Assembly (NCBI GenBank): GCA_025934635.1
Contig: JAICWX010000005.1
Span: 1-64,000, forward strand
Direction: 5' to 3'
DNA: 64,000 bases
Source: Streptosporangiaceae bacterium
Lineage (GTDB): Bacteria; Actinomycetota; Actinomycetes; Streptosporangiales; Streptosporangiaceae
Within the stretch, counting starts at the first letter, position 1; the number at the start of each line of letters is the position of its first letter. Shown piece by piece: positions 9,424 to 18,477 of this stretch. The position numbers were made by a program, and so were the translations under genes. The notes beneath the pieces are model-generated. The model did no database searches. It was not told where the DNA came from and saw nothing but the letters and a program-made list of their open reading frames with translations.

Positions 9424-10494
9424 GTGAGCGGTGACGCGTCGTACGTCCCCCTCGGGCGAACGGGGATGATGGTCTCACCGGTCGCGCTGGGGACCATGAT
9501 GCTCGGTTCGGTGGGCAACCCCGACCGGGACGAGTGTGTCCGCCTCATCCACCGGGCACTCGACCACGGCATCAACTTCCTCGACACGGCCGACATGTAC
9601 TCGGCCGGAGAGTCCGAGGAGATCGTGGGTGCGGCCCTTCAGGGGCGGCGGGAAGAGGTCATCCTCGCCACGAAGGGCCATTTCGCCCTCGTGGAAGGCC
9701 CCAACCGGTCCGGCAACTCGCGTCGCTATCTCACTCGTGCGCTCGAGGCGAGCCTGCACCGGCTCCAGACCGACTACATCGACCTTTACCAGGTGCATCG
9801 GCCCGACTGGGACACTGACCTCGAAGAGACCCTCGCAGTGCTGACCGACCTCGTCCGGGACGGCAAGATCCGCGCCTTCGGCTGCTCCACGTTTCCGGCG
9901 CACGAGATCGTCGAGGCGTACCACGTCGCCGAGCGACGAGGCCTTTTGCGCTTCCGGAGTGAACAGCCGCCGTATAACATCCTGGCGCGCGGCATCGAAC
10001 GGGACGTCCTGCCAGTAACCGAACGATGCGGAATGGGGGTGCTCAGCTGGAGCCCGCTCGGGTTCGGATTTCTCACCGGCCGGTACCGTAAGGGCACCAG
10101 CCCTTCGGCTGTGGGGCGGGCCGCCCTGCGGCCGGAGTGGTTCGACCCCGCCAACCCCGTCACCGTGCGCAAGCTCGACGCGGTCGAGCAGCTGATGGCC
10201 TTGGCCAAGGACGTTGGCTGCACGCTCCCGGCGCTGGCCACTGCCTTTCCCTTGGCGCACCGCGCGGTCACCTCGGTCATCATCGGGCCACGGACCACGG
10301 AACAGCTCGAGGACTCCCTGGCGAGCATGGACCTGCGACTTGACGATGACACGCTTGACCGCATCGACGAGATCGTCCCTCCCGGAAGCGACGTCTACAG
10401 CCCGCAGTCGGCCTCGCTCGAACTGCCCTGGCTCACGGACGCGACACTGCGGCGAAGCACCCGTCCGCGCCAGCCAGCAGGCGCGGGGATGTGA
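9424..10494 (+). CDS. Aldo-keto reductase
   Basis: A 356-residue NADPH-dependent (beta/alpha)8-barrel oxidoreductase. The AKR tetrad is visible as Asp and Tyr in LDTADMYSAGESE, Lys in ILATKGHF, and His in LYQVHRPDWDTD; the cofactor end shows SVIIGPRTTEQLEDS. It most resembles the Tas/YajO type that reduces aldehydes and ketones. The start is GTG 9424; an ATG at 9374 is in another frame and stops after 17 codons. The next gene begins 7 bases after the stop, so the two are likely one transcript controlled by the ArsR operator upstream. Confidence 0.85.
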   Translation: MSGDASYVPLGRTGMMVSPVALGTMMLGSVGNPDRDECVRLIHRALDHGINFLDTADMYSAGESEEIVGAALQGRREEVILATKGHFALVEGPNRSGNSRRYLTRALEASLHRLQTDYIDLYQVHRPDWDTDLEETLAVLTDLVRDGKIRAFGCSTFPAHEIVEAYHVAERRGLLRFRSEQPPYNILARGIERDVLPVTERCGMGVLSWSPLGFGFLTGRYRKGTSPSAVGRAALRPEWFDPANPVTVRKLDAVEQLMALAKDVGCTLPALATAFPLAHRAVTSVIIGPRTTEQLEDSLASMDLRLDDDTLDRIDEIVPPGSDVYSPQSASLELPWLTDATLRRSTRPRQPAGAGM

Positions 10495-10501
10495 TGACGC
10501 G

Positions 10502-10909
10502 ATGACCCCCGAGGAGATCGTTGAGGCCTTTCAGGAGGCATTGAACGGGCACGACGACGCGGCATTCGACCACGTCGCCGAAGACCTCATTCAGCATGCG
10601 GCCGGGCCGCAGGGGCGCGACGGCCTTCGAGCGACCCTCGCGACGCTTGAGCACGACCTCGACCACCCGACGGCAACAATCCATCGCATGGTGGCCGAGG
10701 ATGATCTCGTCGTCGTGCACCTCACGATGAACGGGCGCCACGTCGCGTCGACGATGCCGCTCCTCGCCGGGCTACCACCGACGGGCGTCGCCGTCACGTG
10801 GGACTTCATCCACATCTGGCGGGTCGAAGACGACCTGATCGTCGAGCACTGGGCGTGCCGAGACGATGTCGGGCTCCTCGCGCAGGTCGGAGGCTGGCCG
10901 CCGCACTGA
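10502..10909 (+). CDS. SnoaL-like polyketide cyclase/ester cyclase-fold protein
   Basis: A 135-residue protein with the NTF2-like cone fold: EIVEAFQEALNGHDDAAFD at the start, DDLVVVHLTMNGRH in the middle and FIHIWRVEDDLIVEHWACRD at the end. This family includes cyclases, hydrolases and orphan binding proteins. Because it follows the aldo-keto reductase by 7 bases, a shared role in handling a small carbonyl compound is likely, though the substrate is unknown. Confidence 0.8.
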   Translation: MTPEEIVEAFQEALNGHDDAAFDHVAEDLIQHAAGPQGRDGLRATLATLEHDLDHPTATIHRMVAEDDLVVVHLTMNGRHVASTMPLLAGLPPTGVAVTWDFIHIWRVEDDLIVEHWACRDDVGLLAQVGGWPPH

Positions 10910-11069
10910 CCGGGCCATAGGTCAGGCCGCCCGTGGAAAGAGCCGCGACGAGGTAACAGGCCATCCGCTATCGGGATTCAAGAGGATGGGGAACGCCGGG
11001 CCGGAATCCTTCACTGATCTCTGAGTCAAACCGCACCGACCCGGCCGCGCGGTGCAGCCACCCGGAGGT

Positions 11070-14000
11070 TCAACCCGGCGGCAGCATTCCCCGTGCCTTC
11101 AGGTGAGCCATCATGAACGACACGACCTCTGGGAGGGGCGCGTCAGGGACTCCGGCACCTGACTGCTCGAGCGCCAGCCGGAACGCCGTGTTCCGGTACC
11201 GCTTGCCCTCCATTATCACGACCTTCGAGTGCGTGCGAACGATAAAGTCAACCATCGGGAAAATCGGATCCGCGACGCTGGCCAGCCTTTTCATTTCCCG
11301 CGAGAACTCCTCCATGTCGACATATCGGAACGAAATTCCGAAATCCTCGCTAATTTGCGCGGTGAGGTCGACCATGTTGAAGTAGTCGTCGATGGTCACA
11401 TGAAGAACTGGCTCCTGAGGCTTGGCGGGCGAGGTCATGACGGCGGCGATATTGTGGGCGGCAATGTCGATCGGCATGAAGCTGAGCTGGATGTCGGTGT
11501 TGAAAGACACGCCGTGCTTGATCATGAACGAAAGCAGGCGCACCACGATGTCCGTGGAATGCCCGAATCCGGCCGTTGACGCGGTGAGGAAAGCCGGCCG
11601 GTATACCTGGGCGTCGATGCCCTGTTCGCGGGCCTGGAGTACGAGCTGCTCTGAGACCCATTTCGTCTGTGCGTAACCGAAGTCGAGCCCGGCCATCTCG
11701 GGGTTGGAGTCTTGTTCGAGAAGGTTCCGCTTGTCGGAGAATCCGAAGATGGTCGTGCTTGAAATGAAGTGAAATTGCTTACGGCGCGAGTCGCACGCCA
11801 ACCTGAGCAGTTCGCGAGTGCCCTCGACGTTTGCTGACCGGAGCGCGTCATAATCGAGGACGTAATCTACCCAGGCCCCGTTGTGAACGATTGTGTCGAT
11901 CGTTTCAGCCAGCTGCGCCCAGTCGGTGCCTGAAAGCCCCAGCCGCGTGCTCGTCAGATCGCCGCATACCACGTGTACCCGGGCGTCGAGGGTCTCTGCG
12001 GTGCGGCGGTCATAAAGGCCCGCCGCCTCGAGGGCGGTCGTGAGCCGTTCGCGTGCCTCCGATGGGTCGGTTCCCCGCAGCAGGACCGTATAGGTCGCAC
12101 TGGTCTGGTCGAGCAGGCTGCGGAGGAGAAACGGCCCGAGGAATCCGGTGGCACCCGTCAGGAGCACCTGCTTGAAGGTGCAGTCGGCCGGCGGCACGGC
12201 ACCGGCGCCTGGCAGGTCGAGTACCGCGTCGCTCCGCATCGCCGCCGCCTGGCTTTCATCAAGCTCTCGCTTTATCGCGTCGAGTTCCGCCCGCAGGTTG
12301 ATGGCCCAGTCAGCCGAGCCTTCCTGAAGCCCCCGGACCAGCGCGGATATCTCAGCGATAGTCAAACGCTGCAGGAGCGGCATGTGCAGCGTCTCTTGCA
12401 GTTCGTGCGCATCGGCTTGGGCAACCGCTCTCTCGAGGATGACCAGGAGCTCGGCAACCGCGAGAGATTCGAGGCCGATGTCGCCCGGCCGGGCGTTCTC
12501 ATCCCCGCTGAGCGCGTAGGCGGCCAGGAAACGCTCGTAGTGGGAGTGCACGTCGAGGGTGTGCGCCCCGGTCAGCCCGGCCGCATCGCCGTCACGCACG
12601 TGGGTCTCGATCGTGCGCAGGCTGCCGTCGAGCCACTTGTCGCGAGTGGCACTTCTGGCTACCTTCCCCGAGGTCGTTCTCTTGATGGCCTGGCGCCGGA
12701 CGAACACGATCGTGTGCGGCCCCGTATAGCCGTAGGCGCGGAGCGAGCTAGTAATCTCATCGGGATGCGGCGGGTCACCCGCACCGCCGAGGCCGACGAC
12801 GACGATGAGCCGCTCCTCCCCATCCTGGCCCCGGAACGCGGCCACGCTTCCGAACTGTATTTTCTCGGAAGTTCGCTCGACGGCAGCCTCAAGATCCTCC
12901 GGGTAGTAGTTCTGGCCTCTGAGGATGACAATGTCCTTGAGCCGGCCGCAGACGAACAGCTCCCCGTCCCGGAGGAACCCGAGATCTCCGGTGCGAAGGT
13001 AGGCGCGTGAGTCGCCCGTGATCGAGTTGCCGAACACGTGCTCAGAAAGCTCTGGCATGTCCCAGTACGCCTGGCACGTGCTCGGGCCGGCGATCCAGAT
13101 CTCCCCGATCCCGTCGCTTTCGACGGCAGCCCCGGTGTCCGGGTCGACGATCCGTACGTGCATCCCGTCCAGCGGCTTACCGCAGCTGACCAGCTCCAGT
13201 TGCTGGTCAAGCGGCGTGGTCTCGGCAGCAATCACGACGGCCCGCGCGTACAGCGACTTCCGGTCGATCTTGACCGATTGCCGTCCCGAGTTGGAGACCG
13301 CCAGGGTGTTCTCCGCGAGTCCGTAGGCCGCGACTAGCGCCTCGGGACGCAGGCCGTACTTCTCGAATCGCTCCAGGAAGCCTCGGTACGTGCTCGGCCT
13401 GACTGTCTCTGACGCATTCATGAAGACTTCGACGGAACTGAGGTCCAGGCCGTCTAGCTGCGCATCCGGGACCCGTTCAGGAGACAGGCAGTACTCGTAG
13501 CCGAAATTCGGGGATGACGTCCAGGTCGCCTTGTGCCGGCTGAGCGTCTCCAGCCACAGGGCGGGTCGCCGCAAGAAGTCGAGCGGCGAGCATCCGTAGA
13601 GCGTGCCCCCGGTGACAAGCTGGAAAAGATAAGCCCCGATCAGGCCCATGTCGTGAAATTGCGGCAGCCAGGATACCCCGATTGCCTGGTGCCCGACCGT
13701 TGAATGGCTGTTATGGATAACGTTCTGGTGCGATACCACGACGCCCTTGGGCGTTCCGGTCGAGCCGGATGTGTACTGCAGGAAGAGAGTCTGAGTGGGG
13801 CTGTCGGTTACGCCCCCGCGGGCGACGCCTTGCAGCCGATCGGTGGCGAGCCATTGAATGCCGAGGGAAGCGAGAGGATCTTCTGAGTCGGCCTGGTCCC
13901 CGACCTCAGGACGGCCATTTGGCGCTGATCCGAGTGATGAATCCGTCAGGGCGAGCGCGGCTCCGCTGTCCAGCATCACCGACCTGAGTCGGGCGGTTCC

Positions 14001-14294
14001 CCCCTTGGCGACGGACGAGGCCGGAGGAACGGGAACGGGAATGGCCCCTATGCGCGCGCAAGCGACGAATGAAGCCACCATTTCCAGGCCTGGCGGATAT
14101 ACCAGCGCCACACGATCGCCGCGCTGAAAGGCCATTTCATCGTGTATATACTCCGCCAGGAAGCGAGTCCTGGCGGCAAACGACTGGTACGTGTACGTTT
14201 CGCGAGGCTTGCCGTGGCGATCGAGGAACGCACTGAAACACTTTTCAGGCTGAACCGCTGCCCAGTGATCCATGTAGTCGAGGATCGTGTCCAA
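11070..14294 (-). CDS. Fatty acyl-AMP ligase - carrier - thioester reductase fusion
   Basis: A 1074-residue three-part enzyme. Residues ~1-590 are a fatty acyl-AMP ligase: LQYTSGSTGTPKGVVVSH, WLPQFHDMGLIGAYL, YGLAENTLAVS, YLRTGDLGFL, and a C-domain Lys in KRTTSGKVAR. Next is a carrier domain with the phosphopantetheine Ser in DIGLESLAVAELL, a helical linker, and a reductase domain with LLTGATGFLGPFLL (NADPH) and YAQTKWVSEQLV (catalytic Tyr/Lys). By family logic it activates a fatty acid, loads it on its own carrier and releases it reductively as an aldehyde or alcohol. I choose TTG 14294 because GAGAAAGG lies just upstream; the frame continues to 14426 but reads unlike a protein start. G+C is lower than in neighbouring genes. 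Confidence 0.85.
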   Translation of the reverse strand: MDTILDYMDHWAAVQPEKCFSAFLDRHGKPRETYTYQSFAARTRFLAEYIHDEMAFQRGDRVALVYPPGLEMVASFVACARIGAIPVPVPPASSVAKGGTARLRSVMLDSGAALALTDSSLGSAPNGRPEVGDQADSEDPLASLGIQWLATDRLQGVARGGVTDSPTQTLFLQYTSGSTGTPKGVVVSHQNVIHNSHSTVGHQAIGVSWLPQFHDMGLIGAYLFQLVTGGTLYGCSPLDFLRRPALWLETLSRHKATWTSSPNFGYEYCLSPERVPDAQLDGLDLSSVEVFMNASETVRPSTYRGFLERFEKYGLRPEALVAAYGLAENTLAVSNSGRQSVKIDRKSLYARAVVIAAETTPLDQQLELVSCGKPLDGMHVRIVDPDTGAAVESDGIGEIWIAGPSTCQAYWDMPELSEHVFGNSITGDSRAYLRTGDLGFLRDGELFVCGRLKDIVILRGQNYYPEDLEAAVERTSEKIQFGSVAAFRGQDGEERLIVVVGLGGAGDPPHPDEITSSLRAYGYTGPHTIVFVRRQAIKRTTSGKVARSATRDKWLDGSLRTIETHVRDGDAAGLTGAHTLDVHSHYERFLAAYALSGDENARPGDIGLESLAVAELLVILERAVAQADAHELQETLHMPLLQRLTIAEISALVRGLQEGSADWAINLRAELDAIKRELDESQAAAMRSDAVLDLPGAGAVPPADCTFKQVLLTGATGFLGPFLLRSLLDQTSATYTVLLRGTDPSEARERLTTALEAAGLYDRRTAETLDARVHVVCGDLTSTRLGLSGTDWAQLAETIDTIVHNGAWVDYVLDYDALRSANVEGTRELLRLACDSRRKQFHFISSTTIFGFSDKRNLLEQDSNPEMAGLDFGYAQTKWVSEQLVLQAREQGIDAQVYRPAFLTASTAGFGHSTDIVVRLLSFMIKHGVSFNTDIQLSFMPIDIAAHNIAAVMTSPAKPQEPVLHVTIDDYFNMVDLTAQISEDFGISFRYVDMEEFSREMKRLASVADPIFPMVDFIVRTHSKVVIMEGKRYRNTAFRLALEQSGAGVPDAPLPEVVSFMMAHLKARGMLPPG

Positions 14295-14709
14295 CTGTGC
14301 ACCTTTCTCGCGCAACCGGCTTGCTCTCTTCCGGTAGAGCGAAAATGTCGGATGTTGATGGTAACAATAGCATAAAGAAAATCTTGTTGATCTTGAGGCG
14401 TTACTCACTGCGCGTGTTGGCATCACTCTTTTCCGTCCGCCGGTTTCAGCGAGGCTGACCGGCCAAGTCCGGCTCGCCGGACGGGACGAATCGTCGGCCG
14501 CCGGAGCTGTAAGCGGTTTACGCCTCGCCGTCAGGCGATCCAGGCGGAGCCGGATATCCGGATCGGCTCAGGGTTGCTGTCCACCCGGAGGGTCAGCAAA
14601 ACCCGTCCAGGGCCGAATGCGGTCCGGCGGCATGCGGGGCCATCGTCCGGTGGCATGACGACTGCGTCCCCATGGTCTTCGGCCGGCTCGACGGCTCGTT
14701 CCGGTAGCG
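14295..14709. other. Intergenic stretch holding the upstream region of the ligase-reductase gene
   Basis: The part next to the ligase-reductase start (14295-14430) is A+T-rich and probably contains its promoter and leader. The remainder to 14709 is G+C-rich, with inverted-repeat-like CCGG runs near 14470, but holds no gene I can support. Confidence 0.4.
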
Positions 14710-15168
14710 CTATAGCGAGCGCCGCAACAAGGAGTCGAGCCGGCCGAACGAGTTCTCCCAGACTGCCTCCGGGTCACCGCATAGCTGGTGGCGGGACGCT
14801 TCCTGGCGCAGCTCGAGCCTGGTCTTGCCGCTGGACTGGTCACCGAACTCCAGCCGCAACCTGACCCCGGCCGTCCGGCCGCCCGCTACCGCGCCGATAT
14901 CGGCGTGCGCCACCAGCAGTTCGTCCTCGACGACCTCGCTCAAGGCCACCTCGACCGGAGTGCGGTGACTCGGATCCGCGTCGCTCACCAGCACAAAGCG
15001 CTGGAAACCGCCCGGCCGGGTGTCGCTCTGCACGCTCTCGTACGGCACCGAGAAACCGGCGGGCCCGAACCACTGGCCAAACTGGTCGGAGTCGACGAAG
15101 GCCCGGTAGACCAGTTCGCGCGGCGCGTCGAAGACGCGTGAGACGGAGATTTCCTCACCTTGGGTCAC
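14710..15168 (-). CDS. SRPBCC / AHSA1-like lipid-binding-fold protein
   Basis: A 152-residue protein from GTG 15168. ISVSRVFDAPRELVYRAFVD, FGQWFGPAGFSVP and the C-terminal ELRQEASRH region give the Bet v1-like START fold of the AHSA1 group. Such bacterial proteins bind hydrophobic ligands or act beside ArsR regulators; no partner is next to it here. Sequence upstream of 15168 in the same frame is Arg/Gly-rich and not protein-like. Confidence 0.8.
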   Translation of the reverse strand: MTQGEEISVSRVFDAPRELVYRAFVDSDQFGQWFGPAGFSVPYESVQSDTRPGGFQRFVLVSDADPSHRTPVEVALSEVVEDELLVAHADIGAVAGGRTAGVRLRLEFGDQSSGKTRLELRQEASRHQLCGDPEAVWENSFGRLDSLLRRSL

Positions 15169-15218
15169 AGCAGACAGACTAGTGCGCGCCCGGTCATCTT
15201 GACCCGGACAGTCCGGCC

Positions 15219-15245
15219 GAACACCCCGAACACCCCGAACACCCC
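15219..15245. repeat. Three copies of a 9-bp tandem repeat (GAACACCCC)
   Basis: Three exact units in the gap between the divergent AHSA1-like gene and the secreted protein at 15323, followed by about 2.5 copies of an 8-bp unit (GCGATCCC). Non-coding minisatellite. Confidence 0.8.
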
Positions 15246-15322
15246 GTCGGCCCGCGATCCCGCGATCCCGCGATCGGCCCGACACCCGGGCCCCGGCCGC
15301 TCTACGATGGTCGCAATCAGCC

Positions 15323-16450
15323 ATGCACAGCGATCCGACGGTCCCCCGAGCGCAGCGGGGACGACGAGTACGGAATCGACTGCTGTGCGTGACGACTCTT
15401 GCCGTTACCGTAATGACGTCGGTCACGCCAGCGGTCGCCGGAGCCAGCCCGTCACCGGATCCCGGGATCCGGGTGGTCGGCACGGTCCCGGTCGCCCCGT
15501 CGCGCGTCGGCGTGATCGTCGCGGTTCCCGGCGCGAGCGGGCCGCTGACCGCGCCCGCCTTCCGGCTGTGGCAGGACGGGCAGCCGGAAAAAGTCCGCGT
15601 GAGTCCGCTTCCGGCCTCGGCCCTGCGCCTCGGCGTGGTCGTCGACGCCGGGCCCGGCGCTCAGCTTCAGGGTGCCCAGAACGCCGTCGCCGACCTGATG
15701 ATCGGCCTGCCGGCCGGTGCGGAGGCGGCGGTGGTGGGAGCCAGGCCCGCCCGCCTCGTCCAGCCGCTGACCGGCGATGCCGGCTCGGTCGTGCAGGCCC
15801 TCGCCGATGCGACGTTCTCCGGCCCGGCCGATGACGAACCGGCGCTGAAGCTAGCCGTCCGCGAGGTCCTCAAGAGCCCCGCCGGGCGGCGCGCCGTGGT
15901 CCTCATCACGACCGGCCCGGTCCCCGCCGGGCTGGCGACCGCGCTGTCCGGGCCGCTGAAAGCCGCCCATGCCAGCCTGTATATCGCGGCGGTGCCGGCC
16001 ATCGTGCCGTCGCTCGCCAGCCTGGCCGGCTCCAGCGGAGGCTGGACGGTTACCGCATCGTCGGCCCGGGCCCTGCTGCCCGCCGTCGACGCGGTCGGCG
16101 CCGATCTCGTCCACCAGTACCAGCTCGCCTACACCACGGCCGTCCCGCCCCTGACCACCACCCGGCTCCGGGTCGCGGTGGCCGGAGCGGGGACGGCAGC
16201 GGGGACGGCAGCGGGCACGACGGCAACCACCGAAGCGACCGTGCGCATACCGGCCCGGGACGGCGCGCAAGCACGAGCGCAAGCGCCGTCCGGCCCCCGC
16301 CGCCATGGCGGCATCTCCCTGGCCTGGCCGATCGCCGCGGTGCTGCTACTGGGCCTGGCCGCCGCAGCTCTCTTCGAGCGCAGGCGCCAGCCCGGCCACC
16401 ATGCGACCCGCCACCCCGGACCCGCCGACGGAGCCAACGGAGCTAACTGA
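15323..16450 (+). CDS. Secreted, C-terminally anchored VWA-like protein
   Basis: A 375-residue surface protein. A signal peptide (RNRLLCVTTLAVTVMTSVTPAVA) is followed by a region resembling a degenerate von Willebrand A domain (ALRLGVVVDAGPGAQLQGAQ, RRAVVLITTGPVPAGLA) in which the MIDAS motif DxSxS is replaced by DAGPG. A single helix (ISLAWPIAAVLLLGLAAAALF) and the basic ERRRQ tail anchor it. It lacks an LPxTG motif. The last residues GANGAN come from the start of a 9-bp minisatellite that also supplies the stop codon. The gene faces a class F sortase operon, suggesting a cell-surface role. Confidence 0.7.
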   Translation: MHSDPTVPRAQRGRRVRNRLLCVTTLAVTVMTSVTPAVAGASPSPDPGIRVVGTVPVAPSRVGVIVAVPGASGPLTAPAFRLWQDGQPEKVRVSPLPASALRLGVVVDAGPGAQLQGAQNAVADLMIGLPAGAEAAVVGARPARLVQPLTGDAGSVVQALADATFSGPADDEPALKLAVREVLKSPAGRRAVVLITTGPVPAGLATALSGPLKAAHASLYIAAVPAIVPSLASLAGSSGGWTVTASSARALLPAVDAVGADLVHQYQLAYTTAVPPLTTTRLRVAVAGAGTAAGTAAGTTATTEATVRIPARDGAQARAQAPSGPRRHGGISLAWPIAAVLLLGLAAAALFERRRQPGHHATRHPGPADGANGAN

Positions 16451-16478
16451 ACTAACTGAACTAACTGAACTAACTGAC
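16429..16478. repeat. 9-bp minisatellite carrying both convergent stop codons
   Basis: About 5.5 units: two GGAGCC/TAAC units, then four of the CTAACTGAA type (16443, 16452, 16461, 16470). On the plus strand it encodes GAN-GAN and then the TGA of the VWA-like gene (16448-16450). On the minus strand it provides the TAG of the sortase gene and further stops. Confidence 0.85.
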
Positions 16479-17093
16479 CAGCGTCGCGTAGACCACGATG
16501 TTGTCGACATAGCTGTCGCGGGCGTAGTCGAAGTCGCCCCCGCAGGTGATCAGGCGCAGCTCACGGTCGAGGGTGGGGAAATACACCGCCTGGGTCGGGA
16601 ACTGATTCTTCGGATACCGCTGCAGCCGCTGCACGCGGAAGACGAGGGTCCGGCCGTCCGCCAGGCCCACCCGGACGGTATCGCCCGGCCGCAGCGTCTG
16701 CAGCCGGTAGAAGACCGCCGGGCCGGCTTTCGAGTCCACGTGCCCGAGGATGACCGCCGGGCCGGGCTGCCCCGGCCGGGGCCCCTGGTCGTACCAGCCG
16801 GCCGTACCCCAGGCCTTCGGCACTTCCAGCGTCCCGTCCGGCAGGCGGCCGAGCTTCACCAGCGTCGTGGACACGCCGATCGCCGGTATCTGCAGCCGCA
16901 CCGGCAGCGCCACCTGATCGTAGGTGCGGACGGAGTGGAACCCCGCCACCCCGGGCGGCTCGTGCGCCGATGCCGTAGCCGTAGGCCCGCTGCGCGAAGA
17001 GGACCGCGAAGAGGACACGGACCCGCCACCACCGCACCCCGCCACCAGCAGCCCGGCCACCACCAGGGCGGCCAGCGGAACCCAGCGGCTCAT
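16470..17093 (-). CDS. Class F sortase, probable lipoprotein
   Basis: A 207-residue transpeptidase-like protein. It starts with a short helix and lipobox (LLVAGCGG), then a Ser-rich linker. The sortase core runs from LPVRLQIPAIGVSTTLVKLG to the end: catalytic His in VILGHVDSKAGPAVFYRL, Cys in LRLITCGGDFD, and Arg in ARDSYVDN. Class F sortases are widespread in actinobacteria and have no settled substrate. Its start overlaps the stop of the lipoprotein gene by 4 bases, so the two are translationally coupled. Candidate substrates are nearby surface proteins, but none shows an LPxTG-type signal. Confidence 0.85.
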   Translation of the reverse strand: MSRWVPLAALVVAGLLVAGCGGGGSVSSSRSSSRSGPTATASAHEPPGVAGFHSVRTYDQVALPVRLQIPAIGVSTTLVKLGRLPDGTLEVPKAWGTAGWYDQGPRPGQPGPAVILGHVDSKAGPAVFYRLQTLRPGDTVRVGLADGRTLVFRVQRLQRYPKNQFPTQAVYFPTLDRELRLITCGGDFDYARDSYVDNIVVYATLVS

Positions 17094-18400
17094 CGGGAGC
17101 CCGCCATCCCCCCGCCGCCGGTCTGCACGCCCCCCTTGGGCAGCCGGGCCGCGATCGTCGGGCCGATCGCCCCGGACAGCGCCGCGGCGACCGTGAACAT
17201 GTGCTGGTAGCCCTCGTACGCCACGTTGTACGCGGTGGTGAAGTTGCCGCCGGCGTACGCGTCGAGCTGCTCGACCAGGTCGCGGTCGTGCATGTGGAGC
17301 ACGTCCGAGAGCGCGGGCGCCGTCAGCCGGCCATCGGTCGACGTGCTCAGGAACGTGCTCAGGTGCTTTTCGAACGCAGTCAGCTGGGCCAGGGCCTTAA
17401 CCTTGCCCTGCTGGTCCTTGGCCGCGACCGCCCCGGAGTAGGCCACCAGCGCGTCCACGTGATCGCCCCACACGCTGGTGAACTTCGCTCCGCTCGACGG
17501 CCCGAACAGCACCCCGAACGCCCCCGCCAGCTGCTCGGTGTCGTTGTTCACCTGCGCCGCGTCGGCCTTGAACTCCGGACCGCCCCGCAGGGCCGCGCCC
17601 ATCGCGTCGACGACGAGCTGCATGTGCTCGCCGAGCAGCTCGCCGAGCGCCGACCGCAGCCGCGTGAGCGGGCTGTCGAAGCTGGCCGGGAGGTGCCCGT
17701 CCCGGTTCTCCTCGATCCCCGCGGCAATGCCGGTGCCGAACGCGAACTGGCGCTCGTAGTCCAGCCGCTCGATCCGGTAGGCCGTCGCGTAGTCACCGGC
17801 GGCGTAGGCGTCGGTGAAGCGGAGCAGGTCATCGATATGCGTCCCCAGGTGGGAGCTGACCGTATCCGTGGCGATCTTCCCCGCGGTGAGGCTGTGCAGG
17901 AACTGCGCGACCTGCCCGGGAAAGGCGTCGAGCTGGGCTTGCGCGGTGGTCTTGGCCGCCCCGTCGTGCTGGCTGACCGCCCGGGCGTACGCGACCAGCC
18001 CCTCCTGCTTGGTTTCCCAGAGCCGGCGGAACTGCTGCGCCTTGGCGCTGCCGTACATCCCGGTGAAGAGCTTGGTCAGGTCGTCGGAGTTGCGGGACAG
18101 GGCGCCGACGGCCGCCTGCGTGAAGTCCGGGTCGCCGCGCAGCCGGCTCCGGGTGACCCGGATGCCCACGAACACGTCCTGACCGAAGAACTCCTCCATC
18201 CCGATGCGCAGCTCGACCGCCTGCGCCGTGGGGGCGGCGGCCGGCATCTGCATCCCCTGCATCCCCTGCGCCGTGGCCGACCCGGTGGGGGAGGCCTGCG
18301 CGGCCGCCCGCGCCGGGTGGCCCGCCGTGCAGCCGCAGGCCCCCAGCACGAGGGCGCCGGCCAGGAAGACCCACCCCGCGGCAGGCACCCGCCCGCTCAT
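17090..18400 (-). CDS. Lipoprotein with two tandem copies of an alpha-helical domain
   Basis: A 436-residue lipoprotein from ATG 18400 (hydrophobic VFLAGALVLGACGC, lipobox Cys). After a Met/Gln-rich linker (GMQGMQM) come two homologous ~150-residue halves: DPDFTQAAVGALSRNSDDLT...HIDDLLRFTDAYAAGDYATAY and GPEFKADAAQVNNDTEQLA...HDRDLVEQLDAYAGGNFTTAY, each helical and ending in an AY-rich motif. I do not recognise the family. A GTG at 18481 overlaps the upstream stop (GTGA) and could be a coupled start, but it would place 27 residues before the signal peptide. It lies between a membrane protein and a class F sortase in one operon. Confidence 0.7.
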   Translation of the reverse strand: MSGRVPAAGWVFLAGALVLGACGCTAGHPARAAAQASPTGSATAQGMQGMQMPAAAPTAQAVELRIGMEEFFGQDVFVGIRVTRSRLRGDPDFTQAAVGALSRNSDDLTKLFTGMYGSAKAQQFRRLWETKQEGLVAYARAVSQHDGAAKTTAQAQLDAFPGQVAQFLHSLTAGKIATDTVSSHLGTHIDDLLRFTDAYAAGDYATAYRIERLDYERQFAFGTGIAAGIEENRDGHLPASFDSPLTRLRSALGELLGEHMQLVVDAMGAALRGGPEFKADAAQVNNDTEQLAGAFGVLFGPSSGAKFTSVWGDHVDALVAYSGAVAAKDQQGKVKALAQLTAFEKHLSTFLSTSTDGRLTAPALSDVLHMHDRDLVEQLDAYAGGNFTTAYNVAYEGYQHMFTVAAALSGAIGPTIAARLPKGGVQTGGGGMAGSR

Positions 18401-18477
18401 CGGCCCCGGCGCAAAAATTCGGCCCGAACGGGTGGCCCGAGCGCCCTCGCCCACCCTCACTCGCATCCTTTTCAAGG

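Noticed and set aside
11031..11055. GCACCG/CGGTGC hairpin at the end of the SnoaL and ligase-reductase genes as a terminator
   Set aside because: The stem is only 6 bp with an 11-base loop, which is not distinguishable from chance at this G+C.
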